A DNA stretch of 64,000 nt from Streptococcus suis (GCA_029593465.1 JAKTNK010000002.1:1-64000), one strand, 5' to 3'; positions 26,811-36,597 are shown, counted from the first letter of the stretch. The notes: generated by a model not told the origin, from the sequence alone. Made by a program: numbers and translations.

Positions 26811-28877
26811 GTGAAAGCTGTGTTACATCGTTTACTGTCTAGTTACCGTAACCTTCCTTTAATTGCAAAAAGGTTTTATTTGCTTTTTGGAACGGTTGTT
26901 TTTTTGTTTATTATTTTGATTATTCGACTGGCTAATATGCAGCTGGTTAACAAGGATTTTTACGTTCAAAAGTTAAAAGCAACAACCACTTATAGGGTGT
27001 CAACCTCAACTGAGCGCGGACAGATTTATGATGCCAAAGGGGTTGCTCTGGTGACGAATACATCTAAAAAAGTTCTAACTTTCACCCGTAGTAACACCAT
27101 GTCAGCTGAAACCATAAAAACCATCGCTCAGCGTTTATCAGAACTTGTGACTCTTACCGAGACGCATGTTTCTTTGCGAGACAAAAAGGATTACTTTTTA
27201 GCCACAAGGGATAATTACCAGCAGATCGTAGAAGCTCTCCCACATCAAAAAAAATACGATAAGTTTAACAACAGTTTATCGAATGCTGAAATTTATGCGA
27301 ATGCTGTTGCAGCTGTACCCAAAAAAGCAGTTAACTTTGATGAAGCAACCTTGAAAGCAGTGGCTCTTTTTAGTCAGATGAATGGCACCGCCATTTTTGA
27401 TACCACACGATTGACGACAGATGATTTGACAGAAGCCCAAGAACAAGCGGTTATTGATAATGCTTCTGATTTGGTTGGTATAACGATTTCTTCAGGCTGG
27501 GATCGTGAGGATAGCACGACTAATTTAGCTCCTTTGCTGGGACGTATTTCCAGTGAAAAGACGGGTCTGCCGCAAGAAGATGCTGAAAAATATCTTAAAA
27601 AGGGTTACTCCATGAATGATCGTGTCGGGACGTCCTACTTGGAAAAGGAGTACGAGTCTGTCCTTCAAGGAAAGCATCAAGTAAAAACAATCACTGTTAA
27701 TAAGAGCGGTAAGATTATTGATGAGCAGACGCTCTCAAAAGGACGTAAGGGCGATAATCTTAAGTTAACGATTGATTCAGGCTTTCAAGCTGGTGTCGAA
27801 GCTATTTTGCGTCAATATTATCAATCCGAAATCAATACAGGCAATGCGGTTTACTCAGACGGGGTTTACGCAGTTGCTATCGATCCGAAAACAGGAGCCA
27901 TATTATCAATGGCAGGTCTTTCCCATAAGAAAGGCAGTTTACAAGCCGAGTCGGATGTTTTAGGGACTGTTAACGAAGTCTTTACGCCTGGTTCAATCGT
28001 CAAAGGGGCGACTTTGACGGCCGGTTGGGAGAATGGTGTCCTTGAGGGGAATGAAGTCATCACTGATATGCCGATTGTTTTTGAAGGTGATAGCACTAGC
28101 ATTACCTCTTGGTTTACTAGTGGTTCAATGCCGATCACGGCTACTCAAGCTTTGGAATACTCATCTAATCCTTACATGGTTCAGCTAGCTCTACGTTTGA
28201 TGGGTCAGAACTATACTTACGGCATGCCTCTGACAGAAAAAGGTTATAAAAAGGCCATGACGAAATTGCGGAAGGCCTATGCGGAATACGGTTTAGGAAC
28301 GAAGACGGGAATTGATCTTCCCAATATCACAACTGGCTTTGCTCCTAAAACCTTTACGGTATCCAATACCTTAACAGAATCTTTTGGACAGTTTGATAAC
28401 TATACCACCTTGCAATTAGCGCAGTATGCCGCTACCGTGTCTAACAATGGAAAGCGTATGGCAGCGCATTTAGTTGAGGGAATCTATGGTGATAATCCTG
28501 ATGGTGGCTTGGGTAATTTAATTAAAGCCAAAGAAGTCAAAGCTTTAAATGACGTCAATATCACTGCCGATCAAATGGCGATTATTCGTCAAGGGTTCTA
28601 TGACGTGGTGAATAGTAATAGTAGTCTAGCAACGGGTTCTAGTTTGAGGGGACGCAGCACTGTTATCAGCGGCAAAACAGGTACTGCGGAAACCTTTACC
28701 AAAGCGACCAACGGGCAAACGGTTAGTGCAGTAAACCTCAACGTGGTTGCTTATGATCAAAACAATCAAATCGCCGTTGGTGTGATGTATTCAAACTCTT
28801 CTAACTCCCTCTCTAAAGCCCACCAATATATCGCTAGAGATATTATCGATCTTTATGTCTCAACGTTTGCCCAATAA
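26811..28877 (+). CDS. pbp2b: Class B penicillin-binding protein 2B
   Basis: This transpeptidase cross-links peptidoglycan during peripheral (side-wall) growth. The 688-residue protein has a short cytosolic start, one membrane anchor (residues about 21-43), a dimerisation domain with STERGQIYDAKG, and the transpeptidase domain. Its active-site motifs are SIVK (TPGSIVKGAT), SSN (EYSSNPYM) and KTG (ISGKTGTAETF). The start is a GTG at 26811 preceded by GGAGAAG. recR follows after 21 nt, as in other streptococci, so both are one transcript. No mosaic signs can be judged by eye. Confidence 0.94.
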   Translation: MKAVLHRLLSSYRNLPLIAKRFYLLFGTVVFLFIILIIRLANMQLVNKDFYVQKLKATTTYRVSTSTERGQIYDAKGVALVTNTSKKVLTFTRSNTMSAETIKTIAQRLSELVTLTETHVSLRDKKDYFLATRDNYQQIVEALPHQKKYDKFNNSLSNAEIYANAVAAVPKKAVNFDEATLKAVALFSQMNGTAIFDTTRLTTDDLTEAQEQAVIDNASDLVGITISSGWDREDSTTNLAPLLGRISSEKTGLPQEDAEKYLKKGYSMNDRVGTSYLEKEYESVLQGKHQVKTITVNKSGKIIDEQTLSKGRKGDNLKLTIDSGFQAGVEAILRQYYQSEINTGNAVYSDGVYAVAIDPKTGAILSMAGLSHKKGSLQAESDVLGTVNEVFTPGSIVKGATLTAGWENGVLEGNEVITDMPIVFEGDSTSITSWFTSGSMPITATQALEYSSNPYMVQLALRLMGQNYTYGMPLTEKGYKKAMTKLRKAYAEYGLGTKTGIDLPNITTGFAPKTFTVSNTLTESFGQFDNYTTLQLAQYAATVSNNGKRMAAHLVEGIYGDNPDGGLGNLIKAKEVKALNDVNITADQMAIIRQGFYDVVNSNSSLATGSSLRGRSTVISGKTGTAETFTKATNGQTVSAVNLNVVAYDQNNQIAVGVMYSNSSNSLSKAHQYIARDIIDLYVSTFAQ

Positions 28878-28898
28878 TATGTGATAAAGGAGAAAAGT

Positions 28899-29495
28899 GT
28901 GTTATACCCTACACCAATCGCCAAATTGATTGATAGTTATGCTAAACTCCCAGGGGTCGGAATCAAAACAGCGACACGTCTAGCTTTCTACACGATTGGG
29001 ATGGCTGATGAAGAGGTTAATGAGTTTGCAAGGAATCTTTTAGCAGCCAAACGTGAACTCACTTATTGTTCGATTTGCGGCAATCTGACCGATGATGATC
29101 CTTGTAAGATTTGTACGGATGATAGCCGTGACCGCACGGTTTTATTGGTTGTTGAAGAATCCAAAGATGTTTCCGCCATGGAAAAAATTCAAGAGTATCA
29201 TGGTCTTTATCATGTGTTACATGGTTTGATTTCACCGATGAATGGAGTAAGTCCAGATGATATCAACCTAAAGTCTCTGATTACCCGTTTAATGGATAGT
29301 GAGATTACGGAAGTTATCATCGCAACCAATGCCACGGCTGATGGTGAAGCGACTTCAATGTATATCTCACGCGTCTTGAAACCGGCTGGTATCAAGGTCA
29401 CCCGCTTAGCACGTGGCCTTGCCGTCGGTTCAGACATTGAATATGCGGATGAATTAACCCTGTTAAGAGCTATCGAAAACCGAACAGAATTATAA
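28899..29495 (+). CDS. recR: Recombination protein RecR
   Basis: RecR works with RecO and RecF to load RecA at gaps and stalled forks. The 198-residue protein has the helix-hairpin-helix ([15 protein letters not shown]), the four-cysteine zinc finger ([16 protein letters not shown]) and a Toprim domain ([10 protein letters not shown]… and [15 protein letters not shown]). The GTG at 28899 follows AAAGGAG at 6 nt and gives exactly the usual RecR length; earlier in-frame codons overlap that ribosome site. It is co-transcribed with pbp2b. Confidence 0.96.
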   Translation: MLYPTPIAKLIDSYAKLPGVGIKTATRLAFYTIGMADEEVNEFARNLLAAKRELTYCSICGNLTDDDPCKICTDDSRDRTVLLVVEESKDVSAMEKIQEYHGLYHVLHGLISPMNGVSPDDINLKSLITRLMDSEITEVIIATNATADGEATSMYISRVLKPAGIKVTRLARGLAVGSDIEYADELTLLRAIENRTEL

Positions 29496-29499
29496 GGCT

Positions 29500-29528
29500 A
29501 ATGACCTCAAGAATGTCTTGAGGTCATT
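29500..29528 (+). terminator. Terminator after recR
   Basis: A perfect 13-bp stem (AATGACCTCAAGA) with a 3-nt loop lies directly after the recR stop; the U-tract is weak. Confidence 0.65.
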
Positions 29529-29594
29529 ATTAGTGACAACATCATTTGCTCAGATTATCATTCTCCATTTTGACAAGTTTGGGAATGAGGCCTT

Positions 29595-29623
29595 TTGTTT
29601 TTGAAAGGGAATTATGATATGAT
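29595..29623 (+). promoter_or_regulatory. ddl promoter candidate
   Basis: TTGTTT (29595-29600) and TATGAT (29618-29623) are 17 nt apart, about 105 nt before the ddl start. Confidence 0.5.
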
Positions 29624-29727
29624 AGAAAAGCTGAGAAATGGCGATTAGGAGTCATTTTGACAGAACTTTTTAGCATGTTAATCATCTAAAGTAAATCATT
29701 TGACATCAGGTAAGAAAAGGATTTTCT

Positions 29728-30774
29728 ATGACCAAACAAACATTATTATTGCTATATGGTGGACGTTCAGCAGAGCGTGAGGTGTCCGTGCTTTCTGCCC
29801 AAAGTGTTATGCGGGCGGTTAATTATGATAAGTTTCACGTCAAAACGTATTTTATCTCTCAAAAGGGAGCGTTTTTTAAAACTCAGGAATTTACGAGCCA
29901 ACCGGGTGAAGATGACCTGCTGATGACTAATGCCACTATCATTGGTGCTCACCCCATCAAACCATCTGATATCTATGAGCCGAATGCGGTTGTTTTTCCA
30001 GTCCTTCATGGGCCTATGGGAGAGGATGGCTCTATGCAAGGCTTTTTAGAAGTCCTAGGATTGCCTTATGTTGGTACTAATGTCTTGGCATCGAGTGTAG
30101 CCATGGATAAAATCACAACCAAACATATTTTAGAGACTGTGGGTGTTCCTCAAGTTGCTTATACGGTTTACATTGAAGGTGGCGATTTGGAGGCCTGCCT
30201 TCGTGATAGTATGGAAAAGCTGGTCTTCCCAGTCTTTGTCAAGCCGGCTAATATGGGGTCTTCTGTTGGCATCTCTAAAGCCAATAATGAGGAAGAATTA
30301 CGCTTGGCTATTAAAGAGGCCTTGGCCTTTGACAGCCGTATCTTGATTGAACAAGGGGTTGTGGCGCGTGAGATTGAAGTCGGTATTCTAGGAAATACAG
30401 ATATCAGAACAACTGAGCCAGGTGAAGTGATTAAGGATGTTGATTTTTACGATTACAAGGCTAAGTATATCGATAATAACATCAAGATGGCTATTCCGGC
30501 AGAGATTCCAGTTGCTGTCATGGAGCAAATGCGAGACTATGCTGCGCGGGCTTTTAGAGCTTTGTCGGGTTCTGGTTTATCGCGTTGTGATTTCTTTTAT
30601 ACAGAATCCGGTGAGATTTTCTTGAATGAGCTCAACACCATGCCAGGCTTTACGCAATGGTCGATGTATCCTTTGCTTTGGGAAAATATGGGCTTGGCTT
30701 ACCCGGATCTTATTGAAGAGTTGGTTAGGCTGGCACAAGACATGTACGCCAAACGTGAACGTCACTTACAATAA
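29728..30774 (+). CDS. ddl: D-alanine-D-alanine ligase
   Basis: This ATP-grasp enzyme makes the D-Ala-D-Ala dipeptide that MurF adds to the cell-wall precursor. The 348-residue protein has [17 protein letters not shown] at the N-terminus, [19 protein letters not shown], the active-site Tyr-loop equivalent [11 protein letters not shown] (Tyr rather than Phe points to D-Ala rather than D-Lac specificity), and [16 protein letters not shown] binding metal and product. It has its own promoter and terminator; murF lies about 1 kb downstream beyond folT. Confidence 0.96.
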   Translation: MTKQTLLLLYGGRSAEREVSVLSAQSVMRAVNYDKFHVKTYFISQKGAFFKTQEFTSQPGEDDLLMTNATIIGAHPIKPSDIYEPNAVVFPVLHGPMGEDGSMQGFLEVLGLPYVGTNVLASSVAMDKITTKHILETVGVPQVAYTVYIEGGDLEACLRDSMEKLVFPVFVKPANMGSSVGISKANNEEELRLAIKEALAFDSRILIEQGVVAREIEVGILGNTDIRTTEPGEVIKDVDFYDYKAKYIDNNIKMAIPAEIPVAVMEQMRDYAARAFRALSGSGLSRCDFFYTESGEIFLNELNTMPGFTQWSMYPLLWENMGLAYPDLIEELVRLAQDMYAKRERHLQ

Positions 30775-30800
30775 AAAAGTTTCCGTTGGGAAACTTTTTT
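30773..30800 (+). terminator. ddl terminator
   Basis: AAAAAAGTTTCC and its exact complement form a 12-bp stem with a GTTG loop ending in TTTTTT, starting at the ddl stop. By symmetry it may also end the converging folT transcript. Confidence 0.9.
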
Positions 30801-30823
30801 ATTATGGTTATGGATGTTGATAA

Positions 30824-31390
30824 TTATTGGTTAGGGTTTAAGAGTTGACGATATTCTGGAATACGATTGAGTTGAGGGAGGACTGCCATGGTAATGATAA
30901 TTCGGATGGGAATCTCAAAAATCTTAATCCAACGTCCAGCGATAAATTGAGCCATGATTGGGACATGGTAGTAGTGTTGGATGAGCCAAGGGGTCATGAT
31001 AAAGCTACCAAGGATGGTAATGACACTGACGGCTAAAGAGACATAGAGCCAATCTTTCTTAGAGGAGCAGCTAAAAGATTTGCCGTAGAAGAAAGCACCG
31101 TATAAAAAGCCGATGATGGCTTCCATAACTGTCCAACCGATTAAAAACATCCCTGCTTTTTCAGAAAATAGGGTATCTACGATGTCGAAAGCTCCCATCG
31201 TTAAAAAGCCTAAGATAGGGCCGGTCACCGTACCGATGATGGTTTCTAAAACAAAGGTAAAGCTAATGACCAGCTGTTTGGGAATGATAGTGATTGAAAA
31301 ACGCCCTATGAGATAAGACAAGGCTAGTAGGATACCGATAGTCACTAAGCGTCTAAGGCTTAGTTTTGGTAGGGTAAAAAATGTTGACAT
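30824..31390 (-). CDS. folT: Folate ECF transporter S component FolT
   Basis: The 188-residue protein has about six membrane helices and the S-component features LGFLTMGAFDIVDTLFSEKAG and a basic C-terminus (RIIITMAVLPQLNRIPEYRQLL). It binds folates and docks on the shared ECF module. Its leader contains a tetrahydrofolate riboswitch, which supports the substrate strongly. Its Shine-Dalgarno (AAGGAGCT) can pair with an upstream AGCTCC (31417-31422), so the riboswitch probably acts on translation. It converges on ddl. Confidence 0.93.
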   Translation of the reverse strand: MSTFFTLPKLSLRRLVTIGILLALSYLIGRFSITIIPKQLVISFTFVLETIIGTVTGPILGFLTMGAFDIVDTLFSEKAGMFLIGWTVMEAIIGFLYGAFFYGKSFSCSSKKDWLYVSLAVSVITILGSFIMTPWLIQHYYHVPIMAQFIAGRWIKIFEIPIRIIITMAVLPQLNRIPEYRQLLNPNQ

Positions 31391-31475
31391 GGATAAGCTC
31401 CTTTTCAGTTAATCATGGAGCTGTCAGGGGTTCTTCAAGGCGCTATTATAAATATAACGCCTGAATAGCACTCAC

Positions 31476-31560
31476 AGCGGATGCAGTGACCTATCGCACT
31501 TGCGTTTCGTTATGTGACAACATCCCATTCACATACACTTGACGCAGGTCACTCACTCTG
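31476..31560 (-). ncRNA. Tetrahydrofolate (THF-I) riboswitch
   Basis: The minus strand reads AGAGTGAGTGACCTGCGTCA, then GTATGTGAATGGGATGTTGTCACATAACGAA… and closes with GGTCACTGCATCCGCT, which matches the THF-I riboswitch consensus (GTGAATGGGATGTCGTCACA, CGAAGCG, CATCCGCTC). The outer stem pairs AGTGACC with GGTCACT. Downstream, AGCTCC (31417-31422) can mask the folT Shine-Dalgarno (31396-31401). Confidence 0.95.
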
Positions 31561-31685
31561 TTGATTGTGTGACAATCTATTGTTATCATATCACAAATGC
31601 CTAAAATAGCAAGTCTGCTGAGGTATTATTCTTTAGAGCTTTTATGGTAGCAATCTGATAATCTTTAATCACTTTAAGAAAATTA

Positions 31686-31694
31686 TGATATAAT
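31686..31694 (+). promoter_or_regulatory. murF extended -10 promoter
   Basis: TGA plus TATAAT (31689-31694) lies 35 nt before the murF ATG; the -35 is not clear. Confidence 0.5.
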
Positions 31695-31729
31695 GGAAGC
31701 ATTATTGAATGAAAAAGAAGGATTGTCAG

Positions 31730-33100
31730 ATGAAACTACAGTTGCATGAAGTTGCCAAGGTTGTGGGAGCTAAAAATGATATATCTGAATTCGAAGATGT
31801 TGAACTGAGGCATATTGAGTTTGATTCTCGTAAGATTGCAGCCGGAGACCTCTTTTTACCGCTAAAAGGAGCTCGTGATGGTCATGATTTTATCGACATG
31901 GCTTTTGCCAATGGGGCGGTAGCAACGTTTTCTGAAAAGGTTATTGAAGGACATCCCTACCTTTTAGTGGATGATTGCCTGCTTGCTTTTCAGACCTTGG
32001 CTAGTTATTATGTGGAGCGCAGCCGGGTTGATGTGATCGCTGTGACAGGCTCAAATGGTAAAACAACGACTAAAGACATGATTGCTCAGTTGCTAGCGAC
32101 GACTTACAATACCTACAAGACGCAAGGCAATTACAATAATGAGATTGGTTTACCTTATACGATTTTGCACATGCCTGACAATACGGACAAGTTGGTATTG
32201 GAAATGGGTCAGGATCATCTGGGAGATATCAAGCTCTTGTCTGAGATTGCGAAACCTCATATTGGTGTTGTGACTCTGGTGGCTGAAGCCCACTTGGCCT
32301 TTTTTGGCAGTCGAGAGAAGATTGCTGAAGGCAAGATGCAAGTGACAGAAGGGATGGGAAGTGACGGTATTTTGATTGCACCGGCTGACCCAATTATTGA
32401 CCCTTACTTGCCAGAGCATCAAACGGTTATCCGCTTTGGGGAGCATGAAGACATTTTTCTGACTGGTTTAGAAGAATTTAAAGACTCATTGCGTTTTACA
32501 ACAAACTTCTTGAAAGAAGCCGTTACCCTACCGGTGACAGGGAAATACAATGCGACAAACGCAATGATTGCTGCCTACGTCGCCAAGCTGTTAATGGTTC
32601 CTGAGGAGGCTATTTACCAAGCCTTTGCGGACTTAAGCCTGACCAAGAACCGTACAGAATGGAAAAAAGCTGCAAACGGGGCGGACATCTTATCAGATGT
32701 TTACAATGCCAATCCAACGGCTATGAAGTTGATTTTAGAAACTTTCTCGACGCTTCCTAAGAATCCTGGTGGAAAGAAAATAGTCGTTCTTGCCGATATG
32801 AAAGAACTAGGTGATGAGTCGATTGCTCTCCATGAGAGCATCATCGATAGCTTATCACCAGAAGCGATTGACTTGGTCTTTTGTTACGGTCAAGATATTT
32901 TCGCCCTGTCGAGATTAGCGGCTGAAATTTTTCCAGATAATACTGTGTTTTACTTTGAAAAGTCAGAAGGCACAGATGAGTTTGAGCAATTAGCACAAGC
33001 TGTTATCGCAACTCTTTCTCCAGAAGATTACATTCTTCTGAAAGGAAGCAATTCGATGAATTTAGTGAGCTTGGTAGCTGCTCTAGAAAAGGTTGATTAA
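31730..33100 (+). CDS. murF: UDP-N-acetylmuramoyl-tripeptide-D-alanyl-D-alanine ligase
   Basis: MurF adds D-Ala-D-Ala to UDP-MurNAc-tripeptide, the last cytosolic step of the peptidoglycan precursor. The 456-residue protein has the Mur-ligase P-loop VTGSNGKTTTKDM, the TQGNYNNEIGLP and LVLEMGQDHLGDI segments, the DVYNANPTAMKL motif, and a C-terminal Rossmann-like domain (LADMKELGDESIALHE). The ATG at 31730 follows AAGAAGGA at 7 nt. The small membrane gene downstream starts 8 nt after its stop. Confidence 0.96.
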   Translation: MKLQLHEVAKVVGAKNDISEFEDVELRHIEFDSRKIAAGDLFLPLKGARDGHDFIDMAFANGAVATFSEKVIEGHPYLLVDDCLLAFQTLASYYVERSRVDVIAVTGSNGKTTTKDMIAQLLATTYNTYKTQGNYNNEIGLPYTILHMPDNTDKLVLEMGQDHLGDIKLLSEIAKPHIGVVTLVAEAHLAFFGSREKIAEGKMQVTEGMGSDGILIAPADPIIDPYLPEHQTVIRFGEHEDIFLTGLEEFKDSLRFTTNFLKEAVTLPVTGKYNATNAMIAAYVAKLLMVPEEAIYQAFADLSLTKNRTEWKKAANGADILSDVYNANPTAMKLILETFSTLPKNPGGKKIVVLADMKELGDESIALHESIIDSLSPEAIDLVFCYGQDIFALSRLAAEIFPDNTVFYFEKSEGTDEFEQLAQAVIATLSPEDYILLKGSNSMNLVSLVAALEKVD

Positions 33101-33108
33101 AAATACTT

Positions 33109-33807
33109 ATGACAACGATAATGTCCTTTATTACAGGAACGCCGAGTCACGCACCGACTATAACACCATTGGGTTATGGGATACTGGTGAGTCTGCTCCT
33201 GGCCTGTTTCTTTTTGACCCATACCCACTATGCTTCAAGTCGCTACCAGAGGTTTTGGCGCAGGGTTCAGTATTTTCAAATTATCGGCCTTTATGGCTGG
33301 TACCTTTTGATGCATTTTGATTTGGCAGAATGTCTTCCGCTCTTTCATTGTCGTATCGCGGCACTGGCTGTTCTTTTTCTCCCATCAGGGAAGTTGAAGA
33401 CTTACTTTGCCTACCTTGGTATCGCTGGGGCAAATTGTGCTTTGTTAGTTCCCGTTTTTGACCCCTATCCCTTTCCTCATTTGACTATCTTATCTTATGT
33501 GATTGGTCATTTGGCCTTGTTGACCAATAGTTTGATTTACCTTTATCTCTCTCGTGATCAAGAGGTCAGCCAGCTGACTTTTCCGTTTGTCTTAAAAGTA
33601 ACCTTGTTGACTAATATGGTGATTGGAGCGGCAGATGTCTTGTTGAGAGCAAACTACGGTTTTTTGCGAGAAACCATCTTGATAGGTAGTAAGAATGGGC
33701 TGTTTAACCTGTTGGTCGTGACGACGGTACTGTCGATAATGGTCTTTGCCGTTCAAAACGTGGTCATGAGACACCCCGAACAGGGCCTACTTGCTAGACG
33801 GTCTTGA
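33109..33807 (+). CDS. YwaF/TIGR02206-like integral membrane protein
   Basis: The 232-residue protein is almost wholly membrane-embedded, with about seven helices. Segments such as LMHFDLAECLPLFHCRIAALAVLF (an H…LPL-H-C pattern) and DPYPFPHLTILSYVIGH fit the YwaF family of unknown function. There is no strong Shine-Dalgarno, and the ATG lies 8 nt after the murF stop, so translation is probably coupled to murF. A terminator follows the stop. Confidence 0.75.
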   Translation: MTTIMSFITGTPSHAPTITPLGYGILVSLLLACFFLTHTHYASSRYQRFWRRVQYFQIIGLYGWYLLMHFDLAECLPLFHCRIAALAVLFLPSGKLKTYFAYLGIAGANCALLVPVFDPYPFPHLTILSYVIGHLALLTNSLIYLYLSRDQEVSQLTFPFVLKVTLLTNMVIGAADVLLRANYGFLRETILIGSKNGLFNLLVVTTVLSIMVFAVQNVVMRHPEQGLLARRS

Positions 33808-33819
33808 TTTAGCTATAAT

Positions 33820-33849
33820 AAAAGAGTTGTAACAAGACAGCTCTTTTTT
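33820..33849 (+). terminator. murF operon terminator
   Basis: AAAAGAGTTGT pairs with ACAGCTCTTTT (one G-U) over a 6-nt loop and ends in a T-run. Confidence 0.88.
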
Positions 33850-33958
33850 AGTGCACTAATATTAGAAAGATAGTGAGATTACCTGCTTTGAGAGGACTCT
33901 GTCTTTGGAAAAGAGCTTGAAATAACGCTGTTAGGAATAAAAGAAAAAGGAATGTATT

Positions 33959-35503
33959 ATGTCATTACAAGACGAAATCAAACGTCGTCGTACCTTTGCC
34001 ATCATCTCTCACCCGGATGCTGGTAAGACGACGATTACAGAACAATTGCTCTATTTTGGTGGTGAACTGCGTGAGGCAGGTACTGTCAAAGGGAAAAAAA
34101 CAGGAACCTTTGCTAAGTCCGACTGGATGGATATCGAGAAGCAACGTGGTATCTCGGTGACATCATCTGTGATGCAATTTGACTACGCTGGCAAACGCGT
34201 CAATATCTTGGATACTCCAGGTCACGAGGATTTTTCAGAAGATACCTACCGTACGCTAATGGCAGTGGATGCGGCTGTTATGGTGGTTGACTCGGCTAAA
34301 GGGATTGAGGCGCAGACGAAAAAATTATTCGAGGTGGTCAAACACCGCCATATTCCTGTCTTCACCTTTATCAATAAATTAGACCGTGATGGGCGTGAGC
34401 CTTTAGAGTTATTGGAAGAGTTAGAAGATGTTCTGGGCATCGCTTCTTATCCGATGAACTGGCCAATCGGTATGGGACGCGCTTTTGAAGGCCTCTATGA
34501 TATTCATAATCAGCGTCTAGAGCTCTATAAAGGAGATGAGCGTTTTGCCAATATTAGTGATGGCGATCAGCTTTTTGCCAATAATCCTTTCTATGAGCAA
34601 GCTAAGGAAGACATCGAACTTTTGAGTGAAGCTGGTAATACGTTTTCACAAGAAGCTGTTTTAGAGGGCACTCTGACCCCTGTCTTCTTCGGTTCTGCCC
34701 TGACCAACTTTGGTGTTCAGACTTTCCTTGATACCTTTCTAGAGTTTGCGCCAGAGCCACACGGCCATAAGACCACAGATGATAGGATGATTGATCCTTT
34801 GGACAAGGATTTCTCTGGCTTTGTCTTTAAAATCCAAGCTAATATGGATCCTCGCCACCGTGACCGTATTGCCTTTGTGCGCATTGTCTCAGGTGAATTT
34901 TCTCGAGGGATGTCGGTCAATCTCCCACGAACAGGGAAAAGTGTCAAGTTATCCAACGTGACTCAGTTTATGGCTGAGGCTCGTGAGAATGTGGAAAATG
35001 CTGTTGCTGGGGATATTATCGGGGTCTATGATACGGGAACCTACCAGGTCGGTGATACCTTGACTGTTGGTAAAAACAAGTTTGAATTTGAACCCCTACC
35101 AACCTTTACCCCAGAGATTTTCATGAAGGTTGCTGCTAAAAACGTGATGAAGCAAAAGTCCTTCCACAAAGGCATTGAACAGTTGGTTCAAGAAGGTGCC
35201 ATTCAGCTCTATAAAAACTACCAAACAGGTGAGTATATGTTAGGAGCGGTGGGGCAACTTCAATTTGAAGTTTTCAAGCACCGTATGGAAGGGGAGTACA
35301 ATGCGGAAGTCGTGATGACTCCTATGGGCAAAAAGACAGTGCGCTGGATTCGACCAGAAGACTTGGATGAAAGAATGTCATCAAGTCGAAATATCTTGGC
35401 TAAAGACCGCTATGACCAACCCGTCTTTCTCTTTGAAAACGACTTTGCCCTACGCTGGTTTGCGGACAAATACCCAGATGTCATCTTGGAAGAGAAGATG
35501 TAG
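33959..35503 (+). CDS. prfC: Peptide chain release factor 3
   Basis: RF3 is a GTPase that recycles RF1/RF2 from the ribosome. The 514-residue protein has the G1 loop [17 protein letters not shown]2 region [16 protein letters not shown]3 [16 protein letters not shown]4 [14 protein letters not shown] and the domain II/III features of RF3 ([21 protein letters not shown]) rather than EF-G. The gene stands alone; the region after its stop holds the Cia-type small RNA. Confidence 0.96.
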   Translation: MSLQDEIKRRRTFAIISHPDAGKTTITEQLLYFGGELREAGTVKGKKTGTFAKSDWMDIEKQRGISVTSSVMQFDYAGKRVNILDTPGHEDFSEDTYRTLMAVDAAVMVVDSAKGIEAQTKKLFEVVKHRHIPVFTFINKLDRDGREPLELLEELEDVLGIASYPMNWPIGMGRAFEGLYDIHNQRLELYKGDERFANISDGDQLFANNPFYEQAKEDIELLSEAGNTFSQEAVLEGTLTPVFFGSALTNFGVQTFLDTFLEFAPEPHGHKTTDDRMIDPLDKDFSGFVFKIQANMDPRHRDRIAFVRIVSGEFSRGMSVNLPRTGKSVKLSNVTQFMAEARENVENAVAGDIIGVYDTGTYQVGDTLTVGKNKFEFEPLPTFTPEIFMKVAAKNVMKQKSFHKGIEQLVQEGAIQLYKNYQTGEYMLGAVGQLQFEVFKHRMEGEYNAEVVMTPMGKKTVRWIRPEDLDERMSSSRNILAKDRYDQPVFLFENDFALRWFADKYPDVILEEKM

Positions 35504-35549
35504 CCAGTATGATGCCTCGGTGTTTGATAGTTAAGCAAGTTTTATCCGC

Positions 35550-35582
35550 TTTAAGTTACCTTTAAGGAAGGTATCCTATACT
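35550..35582 (+). promoter_or_regulatory. CiaR-dependent promoter
   Basis: The CiaR direct repeat TTTAAG-TTACC-TTTAAG spans 35550-35566 (N5 spacer), followed after exactly 10 nt by TATACT (35577-35582). This is the published arrangement of csRNA promoters in streptococci. Confidence 0.88.
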
Positions 35583-35587
35583 ATAGA

Positions 35588-35653
35588 CACTCCTAAATAA
35601 CTTTTCTTTATTATAATCTCCTAAATACCTAGCCCAGTGGCTAGGTATTTTTT
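35588..35653 (+). ncRNA. Cia-dependent small RNA (csRNA type)
   Basis: A transcript of about 65 nt is predicted from the CiaR promoter to a terminator (AAATACCTAGCC, loop CAGT, complement, then T6). It contains two unpaired anti-Shine-Dalgarno motifs, ACTCCTAAAT near 35589 and TCTCCTAAAT near 35618, which is the hallmark of pneumococcal and other streptococcal csRNAs. Such RNAs bind the ribosome sites of target mRNAs when CiaRH is active. Exact 5' end is inferred. Confidence 0.85.
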
Positions 35654-35686
35654 GTGGTTTACTGCTGTGGTAGATATCATTTGGTG

Positions 35687-35737
35687 TCTTACGGTATCCT
35701 CTAACGCTTTTATTGGTTTAATCTGTCCAGTCGGTCA
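35687..35737 (+). repeat. 51-bp direct repeat, left copy
   Basis: The segment starting TCTTACGGTATCCTCTAACG is repeated at 44183-44233 in the same orientation with one mismatch in 51 bp. Together the copies bracket the fucose locus. Confidence 0.9.
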
Positions 35738-35832
35738 GCTTAGGCGTTTTGTCGTGAGGATGGTCGCTACTAGTCAACTGTTAAATACTATTAACAAGGG
35801 CAATGCAAATGACAGCAAGGGTTTGAAAGGTT

Positions 35833-36597
35833 TTAGGATATGAATTCGACGCCTAATTTATTCATGGCTTCCATAATGTTGTCATCGGGAGTTTCATCAG
35901 AGATAATAGCCTTATATTGCGAGAGATTATTGATTTTGAAAAAGCCCGTTTGATTGAATTTGGAATGATCGATGAGTAAGACGGTTTGATGAGATTTATC
36001 AATGATATTTTTTTTAGCCAAAGCCTGACTCAGTGACGCTTCATAGACAAAGGCATCGTCGATGCCTCGTGCAGAACAAAAGGCTAGGTCGATTCTAAAG
36101 TGGCTTAAGAGTGTATTTTCCACTTGATGGTGGATGACAGAAGCAGAACGGTGCTTAATCTCGCCCCCCGTAATGAAGATTTTCATGGTAGGATTGGCGA
36201 ATTCAGCCAGCGTCTGTGCGGTATAGAGTCCATTTGTAAAAACGATGAGATGATCAATGTCGCAGATATAGGGGCAGAGCTCAAAGACTGTTGTGCTGGA
36301 ATCCAAATAAATACACATACCCGGACCGATAAAATCTTTTGCCAGACTGGCGATTATTTTCTTCTCATTTTTATGTTCGGATTCCCTTAATTGATGAGAA
36401 AGTTCGCTGGTATTTAAGGAATTGATGATGACTTCACCATGCCGTCGTTTTAAAATACCATTTTGTTCTAAATAAATGAGGTCTCGGCGTAGGGTAGATG
36501 TGCTTGAAAAGGTGAGTTTCGCTAGATCTTTTACAGCGATTCTCTTTTTGCTTTTGATGATATTAACGATTTCTTGTCTCCGGTTGTCGATAGTCAT
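35833..36597 (-). CDS. DeoR-family regulator of the fucose locus
   Basis: The 254-residue protein has the DeoR N-terminal helix-turn-helix (RIAVKDLAKLTFSSTSTLRRDLIYLEQ) and the sugar-phosphate-binding DeoRC domain with DSSTTVFEL and FCSARGIDDAFVYEASLSQA. Such repressors respond to phosphorylated sugars; here the inducer is probably L-fuculose-1-phosphate (inference from context). It is transcribed away from fucK, across a 170-nt region with TGTTCA/TGAAC half-sites that are candidate operators. The gene lies inside the two 51-bp repeats. Confidence 0.9.
   Translation of the reverse strand: MTIDNRRQEIVNIIKSKKRIAVKDLAKLTFSSTSTLRRDLIYLEQNGILKRRHGEVIINSLNTSELSHQLRESEHKNEKKIIASLAKDFIGPGMCIYLDSSTTVFELCPYICDIDHLIVFTNGLYTAQTLAEFANPTMKIFITGGEIKHRSASVIHHQVENTLLSHFRIDLAFCSARGIDDAFVYEASLSQALAKKNIIDKSHQTVLLIDHSKFNQTGFFKINNLSQYKAIISDETPDDNIMEAMNKLGVEFIS

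Noticed and set aside
26811-28877. Mosaic (resistance-type) pbp2b
   Set aside because: Active-site motifs look ordinary, and mosaicism cannot be judged without alignments to other alleles.
35637-35843. Open frame through the csRNA terminator and left 51-bp repeat
   Set aside because: It starts inside the terminator hairpin and spans the non-coding repeat; the same repeat at 44183 is not in an open frame.
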